DNA from: an uncultured Prochlorococcus sp.
GTDB lineage: Bacteria; Cyanobacteriota; Cyanobacteriia; PCC-6307; Cyanobiaceae
NCBI GenBank assembly: GCA_902628235.1
Contig: CACOMD010000012.1
Coordinates: forward strand, 1-32,431
Reading direction: 5' to 3'
Length of the DNA stretch: 32,431 bases
This document shows, piece by piece, positions 15,919 to 22,250 of this stretch; within the stretch, counting starts at the first letter, position 1; each line of letters starts with the position of its first letter. Below the pieces are notes generated by a model. That model saw only the letters and a program-made list of their open reading frames with translations, was not told where the DNA came from and made no database searches. Position numbers and translations under genes: made by a program.

Positions 15919-16516
15919 TTAATTGATTAAGAATAATATTTATATTAGGATCCTTGTCAAAAACTAATTCTTTACCTTTACCTAAAATTCTATATGATTT
16001 TTCTTTATTCTTATATATATTCCATGCTTTTATAAAGTCCTTTATAGACTTTTTCTTACTTTTACCTCTTTCAATATGATCTCTTTCATAAACTCTTTTC
16101 ATACATATATCTCTATTTATTTTTAAACTTACCAATAGATAATCATTTGTTGAAATAAATTTAAGTAATTCCAGTACAAAAATTCCTTCAATAATTAAGT
16201 AATTAATAAAAGATTTATACTCATGACAAATTTCTGTTCTTTTTATTATGAAATTATATTTGTATGAATAATTTATCTTTTTATCTTTTAGGATTTTAAT
16301 TATAGTTTTTTCTAATAACTTACTATTATGACTTATTTTTCTATCAAAATAAGATGGTACAAAATATGAGAGTAAATTACTTATATTTCCAGTTTTATAA
16401 AAATCATCTGTACTTATAATATAAGAATTCTCTAAATGCATCATAAGTTTTTTTGCAAGACTTGTTTTGCCACTCCCAGATGGGCCGGTAATAATAATTA
16501 TTTTCATGAAACTCAT
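15902..16516 (-). CDS. uridine-kinase-like P-loop kinase
   Basis: A 204-residue P-loop protein of the phosphoribulokinase/uridine-kinase type. The Walker A is GPSGSGKTS (11-19), and STDDFYKTG (35-43) fits the S.DDFY motif after strand 2 in uridine kinase and related small-molecule kinases. NYLIIEGIF fits the Walker B-like strand V-EG. The block RDICMKRVYERDHIERGKS resembles the arginine-rich lid RR..RD...RG. Uridine kinases phosphorylate a hydroxyl of a nucleoside or other small metabolite; the substrate here is open. ATG 16516 is taken, with ATG 16507 (MKIIII) equally possible. It converges on the FAD gene with a 17-base overlap, an unusual arrangement for unrelated genes. Confidence 0.85.
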   Translation of the reverse strand: MSFMKIIIITGPSGSGKTSLAKKLMMHLENSYIISTDDFYKTGNISNLLSYFVPSYFDRKISHNSKLLEKTIIKILKDKKINYSYKYNFIIKRTEICHEYKSFINYLIIEGIFVLELLKFISTNDYLLVSLKINRDICMKRVYERDHIERGKSKKKSIKDFIKAWNIYKNKEKSYRILGKGKELVFDKDPNINIILNQLTNKIQ

Positions 16517-16918
16517 ATGACTTGAATTATAAAATTATAAATGTAGTAATAGGTTTGAGAATTATTAACTACAAATATAAATATTTGAATCCAGATATAA
16601 TTATTAAATGCTATTGGATATAAATAAAGTAAATTTATTAATTTTGAATAGATAAGAATTTATCAACTTAGACATCTCTCATAGTTGTAAGTATAGTTAT
16701 ATGCCAAAATTCTCAGATCAATAATTAATTTATTCATAAATTCAAAAGATTAAAGTGATAATTTCATTCTTATCAAGATTATTAACTTGCATAACAATTA
16801 AAAATGTGTCTTTATAAGATTGTTAATAAATAAAAATCTAATTTCACTTGAAAAATTAAATATTAGTTTTTCTATTATTTTTTTGAGATTAGATTTTATT
16901 AATTACTTAATTGTTTAA
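16517..16918. other. 402-base spacer with no clear gene
   Basis: I find no frame longer than about 24 codons on either strand here. The longest candidate is a minus-strand ATG at 16737 giving 24 residues, which I do not call. The spacer is AT-rich without tRNA or terminator. Its right end carries an inverted repeat (16833-16842 and 16888-16897) that would lie in the 5' leader of the helix-hairpin-helix gene. Confidence 0.6.
16833..16897 (+). repeat. inverted repeat in the leader of the helix-hairpin-helix gene
   Basis: AAAATCTAAT at 16833-16842 is exactly complementary to ATTAGATTTT at 16888-16897, with 45 bases between. The second arm ends 21 bases before ATG 16919. In the mRNA this could fold a ten-pair stem close to the ribosome binding region. 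All pairs but two are A-U, so it would be weak. Confidence 0.35.
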
Positions 16919-17257
16919 ATGTTTACCAAAATCTTAAATAAATTAAAAACAATCTTTGGCAAAAAATCAATTTCTAAGACTTCTAAGCCTAAGAAAGTTT
17001 CAAAAACAACAAAATCAACAAAATCCTCAAAAAAAGCGAAAACATCAAAGCCTGCTAAGGGAAAGAAACAAGAAGCTAAACTTTTAATTGAAAGTTTTAC
17101 TTCAATTCCTGGTGTCGGAGCAAAAAGTGCTAAGGCATTTTATGAAGCTGGATTTAAATCTACTGAAGATATCCTATCAGCAAAAGAAGAAGAGCTTTTA
17201 GCCGTTCCTGGAGTTGGTATAAATCTAGTAAAAAAATTAAAAGATTTTAAATCATAA
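16919..17257 (+). CDS. helix-hairpin-helix protein with a lysine-rich histone-like tail
   Basis: A 112-residue protein in two parts. Residues 1-53 are almost only Lys, Ser, Thr, Ala and Pro (for example KTSKPKKVSKTTKSTKSSKK), like a histone H1 tail. Residues 56-112 hold two helix-hairpin-helix units with the hairpins SIPGVGAKSA (62-71) and AVPGVGINL (95-103), the classical DNA-backbone binding loops of RuvA, UvrC and NAD-ligase tails. It should bind DNA without sequence preference and may act as a small chromatin protein or a repair accessory. There is no nuclease or other catalytic domain. It stands alone behind a 400-base spacer. The function in detail is unknown; the domain reading is strong. 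Confidence 0.85.
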   Translation: MFTKILNKLKTIFGKKSISKTSKPKKVSKTTKSTKSSKKAKTSKPAKGKKQEAKLLIESFTSIPGVGAKSAKAFYEAGFKSTEDILSAKEEELLAVPGVGINLVKKLKDFKS

Positions 17258-17393
17258 TTAGGAAGCTAAATTTAAGGTATAAAAAATTATTAATTATCAC
17301 AAAATATTTTTATTAAATATTTTTGAATTTATTTAATAATTAAAAATCAATAAAAATTTGAAATTTTATTTTTAATTTAAAACAAGTTAATAA

Positions 17394-17570
17394 TTATCTT
17401 CTTCTTGCTTTTCTTCTTTGCTGTAATTTTCTTTTATATTTTTCAATGGGTGTTTCATGGTGTCTAAGCCTTTTAAGATCTGCAAATATACCGGCCTTAG
17501 ATACCTGTCTCTTAAATCGTCTTAAAGCAGACTCAATTCCCTCATTTTCACCTACAGTTACTTGTGTCAA
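17394..17570 (-). CDS. rpsU: 30S ribosomal protein S21
   Basis: A 58-residue bS21, a basic protein of the small ribosomal subunit near the platform that helps mRNA binding at initiation. The landmarks are [23 protein letters not shown], then [16 protein letters not shown] and the arginine-rich end QRRKARRR, matching cyanobacterial S21. I chose TTG 17570 ([10 protein letters not shown]), because cyanobacterial S21 starts with MxQV. An upstream TTG at 17582 would add four residues (MYLI) but would sit almost on the predicted transcription start. A TG-TATAAT promoter lies just upstream. Confidence 0.95.
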   Translation of the reverse strand: MTQVTVGENEGIESALRRFKRQVSKAGIFADLKRLRHHETPIEKYKRKLQQRRKARRR

Positions 17571-17591
17571 GATAAGATACAATAAAAGTTA

Positions 17592-17600
17592 ATTATACCA
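17592..17600 (-). promoter_or_regulatory. extended -10 promoter of rpsU
   Basis: On the minus strand the sequence TGGTATAAT (17600 to 17592) is a TGn extended -10 with a perfect TATAAT hexamer. Transcription would begin near 17585, about 15 bases before the TTG start of rpsU at 17570. This supports the inner start over TTG 17582. No clear -35 box is needed for extended -10 promoters. Confidence 0.5.
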
Positions 17601-17745
17601 CTTAAGATGTCCAATATCTGATTTAAGTTCTGTTAAATATTTTATTTATCAAGTTTTTAAAATTTTTCATGAAAATTTTTTAAAAAACATAATCTAATTT
17701 TCAAAAACTTTTAGAAAATTAGTATTTTTTTTAAATTTTTGATAT

Positions 17746-17925
17746 TTATTCTTTGGAAAGAGTTGGAGTATAAGTTGATGCCACTAAACTTAGTAAAGCT
17801 ATAATTTGTTCATTTGTACATTTTGTTTCTTTTCTCAGTTTCCTACATTCATTAATTATATTTTTATATGTATCTTCAACAATTCCGTTCATCTCATCTT
17901 CACTAAATGAAAATTCTTTACTCAT
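17746..17925 (-). CDS. small hypothetical protein, 59 aa
   Basis: A short gene read directly: ATG 17925, TAA 17746-17748. The 59-residue product starts acidic (MSKEFSFSEDEMNGIVED), has a helical middle with two cysteines (NECRKLRKETKCTNEQ) and ends with a hydrophobic helix (IIALLSLVASTYTPTL). The Cys-x8-Cys spacing could be a disulfide or metal pair, but no family is recognised. The clean start and the more balanced codon use compared with the surrounding spacer speak for a real gene. Confidence 0.6.
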   Translation of the reverse strand: MSKEFSFSEDEMNGIVEDTYKNIINECRKLRKETKCTNEQIIALLSLVASTYTPTLSKE

Positions 17926-17998
17926 TTTATTTAAATAGTTAATTTATAAAGAGTACAAAATTTTTTTTATCTTTTGAGTACTTAATTTGTAATTATTA

Positions 17999-18502
17999 TT
18001 ATTTCCACATTGGATCTTTATTTTTATATTTTTCTGGGATGCTAGGTCTATAGGTATGAAGCTTCTCAATCTTAAATGCTAAATCTTTAACGTGATATTT
18101 AATAGCTTTACTTTTTATTATGCTTGAAAGAGAAATTCTTTTTTTTATTTTCAATAAACCTAGCGAAGTTTGCCAATAATTTTTATTTCTATAAGTTTCT
18201 AACCAAAAATCAAAAATATCTTCCATGACTTTTAAAGGTACATTAAAGGATATACCTTTAGGAGGCTTTTCGATATTAAATCCCTCTTTTTTTAAATCAC
18301 TCATTAAATTATTGAGATTTAAATTTATCGCGAATAATATATCCCTTGCAGATTCCTCGGCTATTAATTCTTTTCTGTGACATTCCAATAAATTTTTTTT
18401 TTCTATAGTTGGAAATTCATTATAAATCTTATCAATTAACCAAAAACCTATTCCATTTATTTCTCCGCTAGCAAGAATTAAGTATAAATTTCTACTTATC
18501 AA
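17999..18502 (-). CDS. hypothetical protein, 167 aa
   Basis: Not recognised. A 167-residue, basic, mostly helical soluble protein. The N-terminus (MISRNLYLILASGEINGIGFWLIDKIYNEF) is mildly hydrophobic. Further marks are CHRKELIAEESARDILFAINLNLNNLMSDLKKEG, IFDFWLETYRNKNYWQTSLGLLKIKKR and a Pro/Lys/Asp end (PSIPEKYKNKDPMWK). No catalytic motif, zinc ligands or membrane helix is evident. The start ATG 18502 (cat at 18500-18502) is preceded by an AGGATAAT stretch that could serve as a ribosome binding site. Function unknown. Confidence 0.7.
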   Translation of the reverse strand: MISRNLYLILASGEINGIGFWLIDKIYNEFPTIEKKNLLECHRKELIAEESARDILFAINLNLNNLMSDLKKEGFNIEKPPKGISFNVPLKVMEDIFDFWLETYRNKNYWQTSLGLLKIKKRISLSSIIKSKAIKYHVKDLAFKIEKLHTYRPSIPEKYKNKDPMWK

Positions 18503-18669
18503 AATTAATTATCCTCCATATAGATATTTTTAAAGGGATTTAAAAAAAGAATTTTATAAATAATTATATTGCGTATTCTTTACTTTAAATTTATTTAATT
18601 TATTTTTATCAGTATTATTTTTTTTTCCTCACAATAAAAACTTTGCCTTGATAAGATTAAGTTTTAGGT

Positions 18670-18783
18670 ATGTTTAATTTTACTGAAGTTGAAAAAATGT
18701 TTTTTGACCCTATTGATTTAGCTGTGTCAATTACAAATAAATATCTTTATAAAATAAAAGTCATCAAAACTATTTTTTCTTAG
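18670..18783 (+). CDS. possible 37-aa protein overlapping the next gene
   Basis: ATG 18670 to TAG 18781-18783 gives 37 residues (MFNFTEVEKMFFDPIDLAV ... IKVIKTIFS). Its front half, with an acidic start and Asp-Pro turns, looks like real protein. Its last 14 bases overlap the end of the convergent 70-aa membrane protein gene. No family recognised. The evidence is limited to an intact short frame with a good ATG. Confidence 0.35.
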   Translation: MFNFTEVEKMFFDPIDLAVSITNKYLYKIKVIKTIFS

Positions 18784-18982
18784 GAAACAATCTATTTATT
18801 TTTTCCTTTTGGATGATATTTTTCTTATCTCTCATTTTTTTATCTTCTAACGATTCTTTGTTTGTACTAACTGCATAAATAATATAGAAAACTATAGAAC
18901 TAAATATTAAGCCGCAAATTATTATAAATATCCCTAATGGGGCAGTAGGGCTAAAAATTGTTAGATCTACATTTTCTTTCAT
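18770..18982 (-). CDS. small single-helix membrane protein, 70 aa
   Basis: Not recognised. 70 residues from ATG 18982: a short acidic start (MKENVDLTIFSPTAPLG), one long membrane helix (about 17-41, IFIIICGLIFSSIVFYIIYAV) and a strongly charged, lysine-rich tail (LEDKKMRDKKNIIQKEK...LFPKKK). Positive charges after the helix imply that the tail is cytoplasmic. It lies 25 bases downstream of the 73-aa gene on the same strand, and the pair is likely one operon of small membrane proteins. Function unknown. Confidence 0.7.
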   Translation of the reverse strand: MKENVDLTIFSPTAPLGIFIIICGLIFSSIVFYIIYAVSTNKESLEDKKMRDKKNIIQKEKINRLFPKKK

Positions 18983-19007
18983 TCTGTTAATTAAAAAATT
19001 TTTGCAA

Positions 19008-19229
19008 TTACTTTACTTCTTCGTAACCTAAGTAAACTGATTTATTAAATTCTTTATAACCATTTAAATATGCTTCTGGATTTTTTTTGTCGAAGTTTCT
19101 TGCTCTTCTACTAATCATAAGAAAAGGAATAAATATTGCTCCAATAAAGAAATGAAGTATTAGAAAATCTGAAGGGAATCCATTAGTCCAATCTGGGAAA
19201 AATAGCAAAGTTGAAAAGATATTGTACAT
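19008..19229 (-). CDS. small membrane protein, 73 aa
   Basis: Not recognised with certainty. 73 residues from ATG 19229 (MYNIFSTLLFFPDWTNGFPSDF), one membrane helix (about 23-39, LILHFFIGAIFIPFLMI) followed by SRRARNFDKKNPEAYLNGYKEFNKSVYLGYEEVK. The positive-inside block RRAR directly after the helix places the C-terminus in the cytoplasm. The pattern of aromatic start, one helix and a Tyr/Glu-rich tail recalls small photosynthetic accessory proteins, but none fits exactly. Probably cotranscribed with the 70-aa gene downstream. Confidence 0.7.
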   Translation of the reverse strand: MYNIFSTLLFFPDWTNGFPSDFLILHFFIGAIFIPFLMISRRARNFDKKNPEAYLNGYKEFNKSVYLGYEEVK

Positions 19230-19376
19230 TTTTCATAAGAATATTTATTTACTATGGCTTATAGAGATGAGAAATATGGCTATTTTTAATAAATTGAAAT
19301 TTAAATATTTCAATAATTAAATAATTTGGAGCTGCGAAACCTCAATATTTAGTTTATTTAATTTATTATAAATTTA

Positions 19377-19793
19377 TTGCTTAATATTAAATTGTTTAAA
19401 ATTTTTATTAGTTTAATAATTCTTTGCGTCCTTGTAGTTAATCCATTTCAAGGATTTGCTTCTACCGCTACAAATCCAAGTGCTATTGCTCTAAGAAATA
19501 GAATTTCTAATAATTTTTCAAATAAATACTGTAAAGGAATTGAAAGTGGTTTTTCTAAAGACCAAGCAATGCGTTCTGCTATTATTGAGACAGAAAATAT
19601 TGTTGCTTTTTCTATCAATCCTCAAAAAAAGTTTATATTAAAAGATGATTTAGCTAATCAAATATCTATTAAAGTTATAAATAAATGTGGATGGTCTTTT
19701 GGTCTTACCGGTAAAGAGGGGATTAATTATTTTAAAAAGTATTTTTTAGAGATTAATGAAAAAACTACGCCCAATAAGAAGTTATCAGGTTAA
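19377..19793 (+). CDS. exported hypothetical protein, 138 aa
   Basis: A 138-residue protein with a clear signal peptide: basic start, hydrophobic core ISLIILCVLVVNPFQ and a likely cleavage after GFAS (about residue 29). The mature part is soluble, with two cysteines (KYCKGIESG and INKCGWS) about 46 residues apart that may form a disulfide outside the cytoplasm. The helix GFSKDQAMRSAIIETENIVAF is well formed. TTG 19377 is the first in-frame start; a second TTG lies five codons later. The family is not recognised, but the layout resembles small conserved lumenal or periplasmic cyanobacterial proteins. The 59-aa membrane gene starts nine bases after its stop. Confidence 0.75.
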   Translation: MLNIKLFKIFISLIILCVLVVNPFQGFASTATNPSAIALRNRISNNFSNKYCKGIESGFSKDQAMRSAIIETENIVAFSINPQKKFILKDDLANQISIKVINKCGWSFGLTGKEGINYFKKYFLEINEKTTPNKKLSG

Positions 19794-19802
19794 TTCAAAT
19801 AA

Positions 19803-19982
19803 ATGAATAATTTATCAGATAAAAATGTAATTATTATAATTTTAGTTACTATATTTACTATCTTCGGACTAATCTTTTCTGTAAAATCGCCGGAAAGAAA
19901 AGTTATTGATTCTCCTTTAATATGGAAAGATAGTTATACACAAAGTTTTAAAAATAATAATATTTCGAATCAATATATTTAA
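19803..19982 (+). CDS. 59-aa single-helix membrane protein
   Basis: Read directly from the sequence: ATG 19803 to TAA 19980-19982. The product has a short polar start (MNNLSDKN), one strong membrane helix (VIIIILVTIFTIFGLIFSV, 9-27) and a polar tail with Pro, Arg, Lys and Asn. It lies nine bases after the exported 138-aa protein, so the two are probably cotranscribed. No family recognised. Confidence 0.6.
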   Translation: MNNLSDKNVIIIILVTIFTIFGLIFSVKSPERKVIDSPLIWKDSYTQSFKNNNISNQYI

Positions 19983-20041
19983 ATAATAGATATTAATATA
20001 AATCAAAAAGCTTAAAATTAATTAAAAAACTAAAAAAAAAT

Positions 20042-20383
20042 CTAATTAACATAACCCAGCAATAAGGAAGCTAATTTTAATTCATTGTTATACCAAGCTC
20101 TAACAGCCATTGCCCTTCTTGGATCATAAAAGTTTTGTTTTCGATACCATTCAAGAGCATCATTATCTGATTTTTTACCATTACAAGATAGACAGCAAGG
20201 TACACAATTACTAGTAATAGTTTCTCCTCCTTTAGATCGTGGATATAGGTGATCAATTGATTCTGAATTTGATCCACAATAAATACATTTGTTTCCTGTT
20301 ATTTTATGTAGTGATTCTCTCCAATTTTTATTATTTATTTTTGGACATAATTGTTCTAAATAAATAGCATCTTGTTTATGCAT
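20042..20383 (-). CDS. HNH endonuclease domain protein
   Basis: A 113-residue single-domain HNH nuclease. The zinc-binding pairs are CIYC (Cys33, Cys36) and CLSC (Cys64, Cys67), and the active-site block is SIDHLYPRSKGG with His45, followed by Asn59 and NGKKSD. The tail RRAMAVRAWY is common in cyanobacterial members. Such stand-alone HNH proteins usually cut or nick DNA and need a metal ion. There is no intron, restriction-modification gene or phage gene nearby, so a housekeeping or repair role is more likely than a mobile element; this is inference. ATG 20383 is the start. The gene is divergent from the TauE/SafE gene. Confidence 0.93.
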   Translation of the reverse strand: MHKQDAIYLEQLCPKINNKNWRESLHKITGNKCIYCGSNSESIDHLYPRSKGGETITSNCVPCCLSCNGKKSDNDALEWYRKQNFYDPRRAMAVRAWYNNELKLASLLLGYVN

Positions 20384-20475
20384 TTACAAAAACTAATTTA
20401 TAAAAGATATTAGCAGATGTGGTTTGTTTTTGACTTTTAAGACAAATGAATTTGTTTTGATTCATAAAATGGAAT

Positions 20476-20481
20476 TATAAT
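20476..20481 (+). promoter_or_regulatory. -10 element (TATAAT) before the TauE/SafE gene
   Basis: A perfect TATAAT at 20476-20481 lies 21 bases before ATG 20503, which would give a leader of about 15 bases. There is no convincing -35 box. It is in the region between the divergent HNH and TauE/SafE genes. Confidence 0.35.
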
Positions 20482-20502
20482 TAAATTTATCTGAATTTTT
20501 AA

Positions 20503-21300
20503 ATGCATATATTTGCTTTGTATTCTCCTGTTAATCAAGATCTAAGTATTGTTAACCAATTTATGATTTTTATAATTTCATACTTATCTAATGTATTCTC
20601 ATCAATTGCAGGAGGGGGGGCAGGTTTAATTCAATTACCAGCATTAATATTATTTGGTATACCTTATTATAAGGCTCTTGCTGCTCACAAAATTGCTACC
20701 GTAGCACTTGGAATTGGAGGGTCAATTAGAAACTATAAAAATTTAGAAAAAAATTATTTTATAATCCTTCAATTACTAATATTTGGGATTCCAGGAGTTA
20801 TTGTAGGAACCTTTATTGTTGCATTAATTTCCGATGAATATTTGTATTTAATATTAGCGACTTTTACTATCATACTTGGAATTTATTCCTTTATTAATCC
20901 TAATTTAGGGTTGATATCTATTCAAAAGAAAATGGGATTATTTACTTATCTTAAATTTAACTCTTTAGCATTTATTATTGGAATCTTAAATGGCTCAATC
21001 TCTTCTGGAACAGGATTACTAGTAACTTTTTTATTAATTAAAGTAATTGGTTTGGATTTTCTAAGTTCAATTAGTATTACTTTTCTAACTGTAGGAATCT
21101 TTTGGAATGCTGCAGGAGCTATAGCTTTAAGTAAGTTAGGCACACTGCCGTTAAATATTTTAAGTATTTTAATTTTAAGTTCCTTTCTTGGAGGATTTAG
21201 TGGTGCACATTTATCAATTTATAAGGGAAATAAATTTATTAAGAAACTATTTACATGCTTATGTTTGTTAATTGGTTTAACATTATTATTTAAGTTTTAA
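20503..21300 (+). CDS. TauE/SafE family sulfite/organosulfonate exporter-like permease
   Basis: A 265-residue membrane protein of the TauE/SafE (DUF81) family. The two-fold repeat is visible: the first half carries SIAGGGAGLIQLPALILFGI, the second GSISSGTGLLVTFLLIKVIG, each a re-entrant Gly-rich motif followed by helices. I count about eight hydrophobic segments. Family members export or import sulfite, sulfonates, sulfolactate or other small anions; the substrate here is not readable. ATG 20503 is the start, with 119 bases to the divergent HNH gene. It is followed by the 450-base region holding the small-RNA candidate on the other strand. Confidence 0.93.
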   Translation: MHIFALYSPVNQDLSIVNQFMIFIISYLSNVFSSIAGGGAGLIQLPALILFGIPYYKALAAHKIATVALGIGGSIRNYKNLEKNYFIILQLLIFGIPGVIVGTFIVALISDEYLYLILATFTIILGIYSFINPNLGLISIQKKMGLFTYLKFNSLAFIIGILNGSISSGTGLLVTFLLIKVIGLDFLSSISITFLTVGIFWNAAGAIALSKLGTLPLNILSILILSSFLGGFSGAHLSIYKGNKFIKKLFTCLCLLIGLTLLFKF

Positions 21301-21471
21301 CTTTATTAATATTAATATTTTATTAATAAATACTTATTTATAAGAAATATTTTATGAAGAACTAATTCATGCAAAAATCTTTTAGTACTAATTATTTATT
21401 AAAAATAATAATTAATTTCTATATTAATGTTTGTAAACCAAATATTTATGAGGATAAAATATATTAGATAC

Positions 21472-21498
21472 AAAAAAAGGCTTCACAACTGTGAAGCC
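21472..21498 (-). terminator. Rho-independent terminator of the small-RNA candidate
   Basis: On the minus strand the arms GGCTTCACA and TGTGAAGCC enclose a two-base loop (21498-21479) and run straight into seven T residues (21478-21472). Nine perfect pairs with five G-C make it very strong for this genome. The T tract exists only on the minus strand, which fixes the direction. Confidence 0.88.
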
Positions 21499-21600
21499 AG
21501 GTGATGGGGAACTTTATTTTTAAACCAATTTCCGGTAAATTGCAAGCCCCCACCTATAGCGGAATAAGCTGGTTCTATGAACACTACAGGTAGTGTAAAC
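21472..21600 (-). ncRNA. structured small-RNA candidate
   Basis: Read on the minus strand, about 129 bases are GC-richer than any other spacer in the window. They contain three clear helices and an intrinsic terminator. From the 5' end, ACACTAC/GTAGTGT forms hairpin 1. Then AGGTGGGGGCTT pairs with AAGTTCCCCATCACCT (a two-base bulge AT), closing an inner hairpin CAATTT/AAATTG with the loop ACCGG. At the 3' end is the terminator. A TATGAT box at 21612-21607 fits a start near 21600. There is no open frame. I could not match it to tmRNA, SRP RNA, RNase P RNA or a common riboswitch; 6S RNA or one of the Yfr/cyano RNAs of picocyanobacteria is possible. Confidence 0.5.
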
Positions 21601-21750
21601 TATTAAATCATATATCAGTTCTTTAATATTATTAAATATTTTAAAAAATTTATAAATAAAAATACTTGAATATTTTCTTATTTACTTTATTTACTTGAAT
21701 TACTTTTTTTACAATGTATTATTCATAAAAGTGATTTTCTTTAAAAAGTT

Positions 21751-21978
21751 ATGGTTGAATTGAGTCTCTTGACCTTATTAAATCTAGTCGGAAATAATTT
21801 TTGTGAATATAGAGATTTGGGATATGATAATTATAAATCCCTGTTATTAGCTTACAGTGATGCTAGTAATGAATTTGGGCCTTTAAAAGTAAAAAATGTA
21901 ATTGAGAAGTCTGATAATTTCAAGGTTGCTGCTCTTGCCGTAGCGGCTGTTAAATGCCCTAAATATATTATGGAATAA
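21751..21978 (+). CDS. small hypothetical protein, 75 aa
   Basis: Not recognised. A 75-residue soluble helical protein (MVELSLLTLLNLVGNNFCEYRDLG) with the middle block YDNYKSLLLAYSDASNEFG, ending KVAALAVAAVKCPKYIME. The two cysteines and the repeated helices suggest a compact domain. The leader has AAAAAG before ATG 21751. Its stop codon shares one base with the start of the next gene (TAATG), a sign of translational coupling. Function unknown. Confidence 0.65.
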   Translation: MVELSLLTLLNLVGNNFCEYRDLGYDNYKSLLLAYSDASNEFGPLKVKNVIEKSDNFKVAALAVAAVKCPKYIME

Positions 21979-22244
21979 TGAAATTTGAAATAAAAACTGA
22001 TCAAAATAGGTTTTCAGATAAATTATCATTATCGGTAGCTATTGCAATGATTGCTTTTTTTGCCATTATTTTTACAAATATCTTATTAAGTATAAATAAA
22101 TTAACCAGTTATTACGAAATAAATTATCTATGTAGATTAATTATTGTAGATAAATCACAAAGCAACTTTAAAAAATTATCTAAGTTGACTAGACAAATAA
22201 AGAAGCAAAGAATTTGGGACTTTTGTAAAGAATTCAGTGTTTGA
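21978..22244 (+). CDS. membrane-anchored hypothetical protein, 88 aa
   Basis: Not recognised. 88 residues; one membrane helix at about 15-37 (LSLSVAIAMIAFFAIIFTNIL) follows a short basic/polar start. The C-terminal 50 residues are basic and include two cysteines, YLCRLI and WDFCKEF, with a Lys/Arg-rich stretch (KKLSKLTRQIKKQR). The start ATG overlaps the previous stop by one base, so the pair is coupled. It converges on the ABC permease gene with a six-base gap. Function unknown. Confidence 0.65.
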   Translation: MKFEIKTDQNRFSDKLSLSVAIAMIAFFAIIFTNILLSINKLTSYYEINYLCRLIIVDKSQSNFKKLSKLTRQIKKQRIWDFCKEFSV

Positions 22245-22250
22245 ATTTTA

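Larger units (their letters stand above)
21301..21750. other. 450-base region between coding genes, holding a small-RNA candidate
   Basis: No protein gene is seen here. The GC-richer island at 21,479-21,597 stands out from AT-rich flanks and folds into a structure ending in a terminator on the minus strand (listed separately). The remaining sequence on both sides is plain AT-rich spacer. Confidence 0.7.

Noticed and set aside
16735..16737. 24-codon minus-strand frame starting at 16737 in the long spacer
   Set aside because: Short, without helix or motif, and in pure AT-rich spacer; chance explains it.
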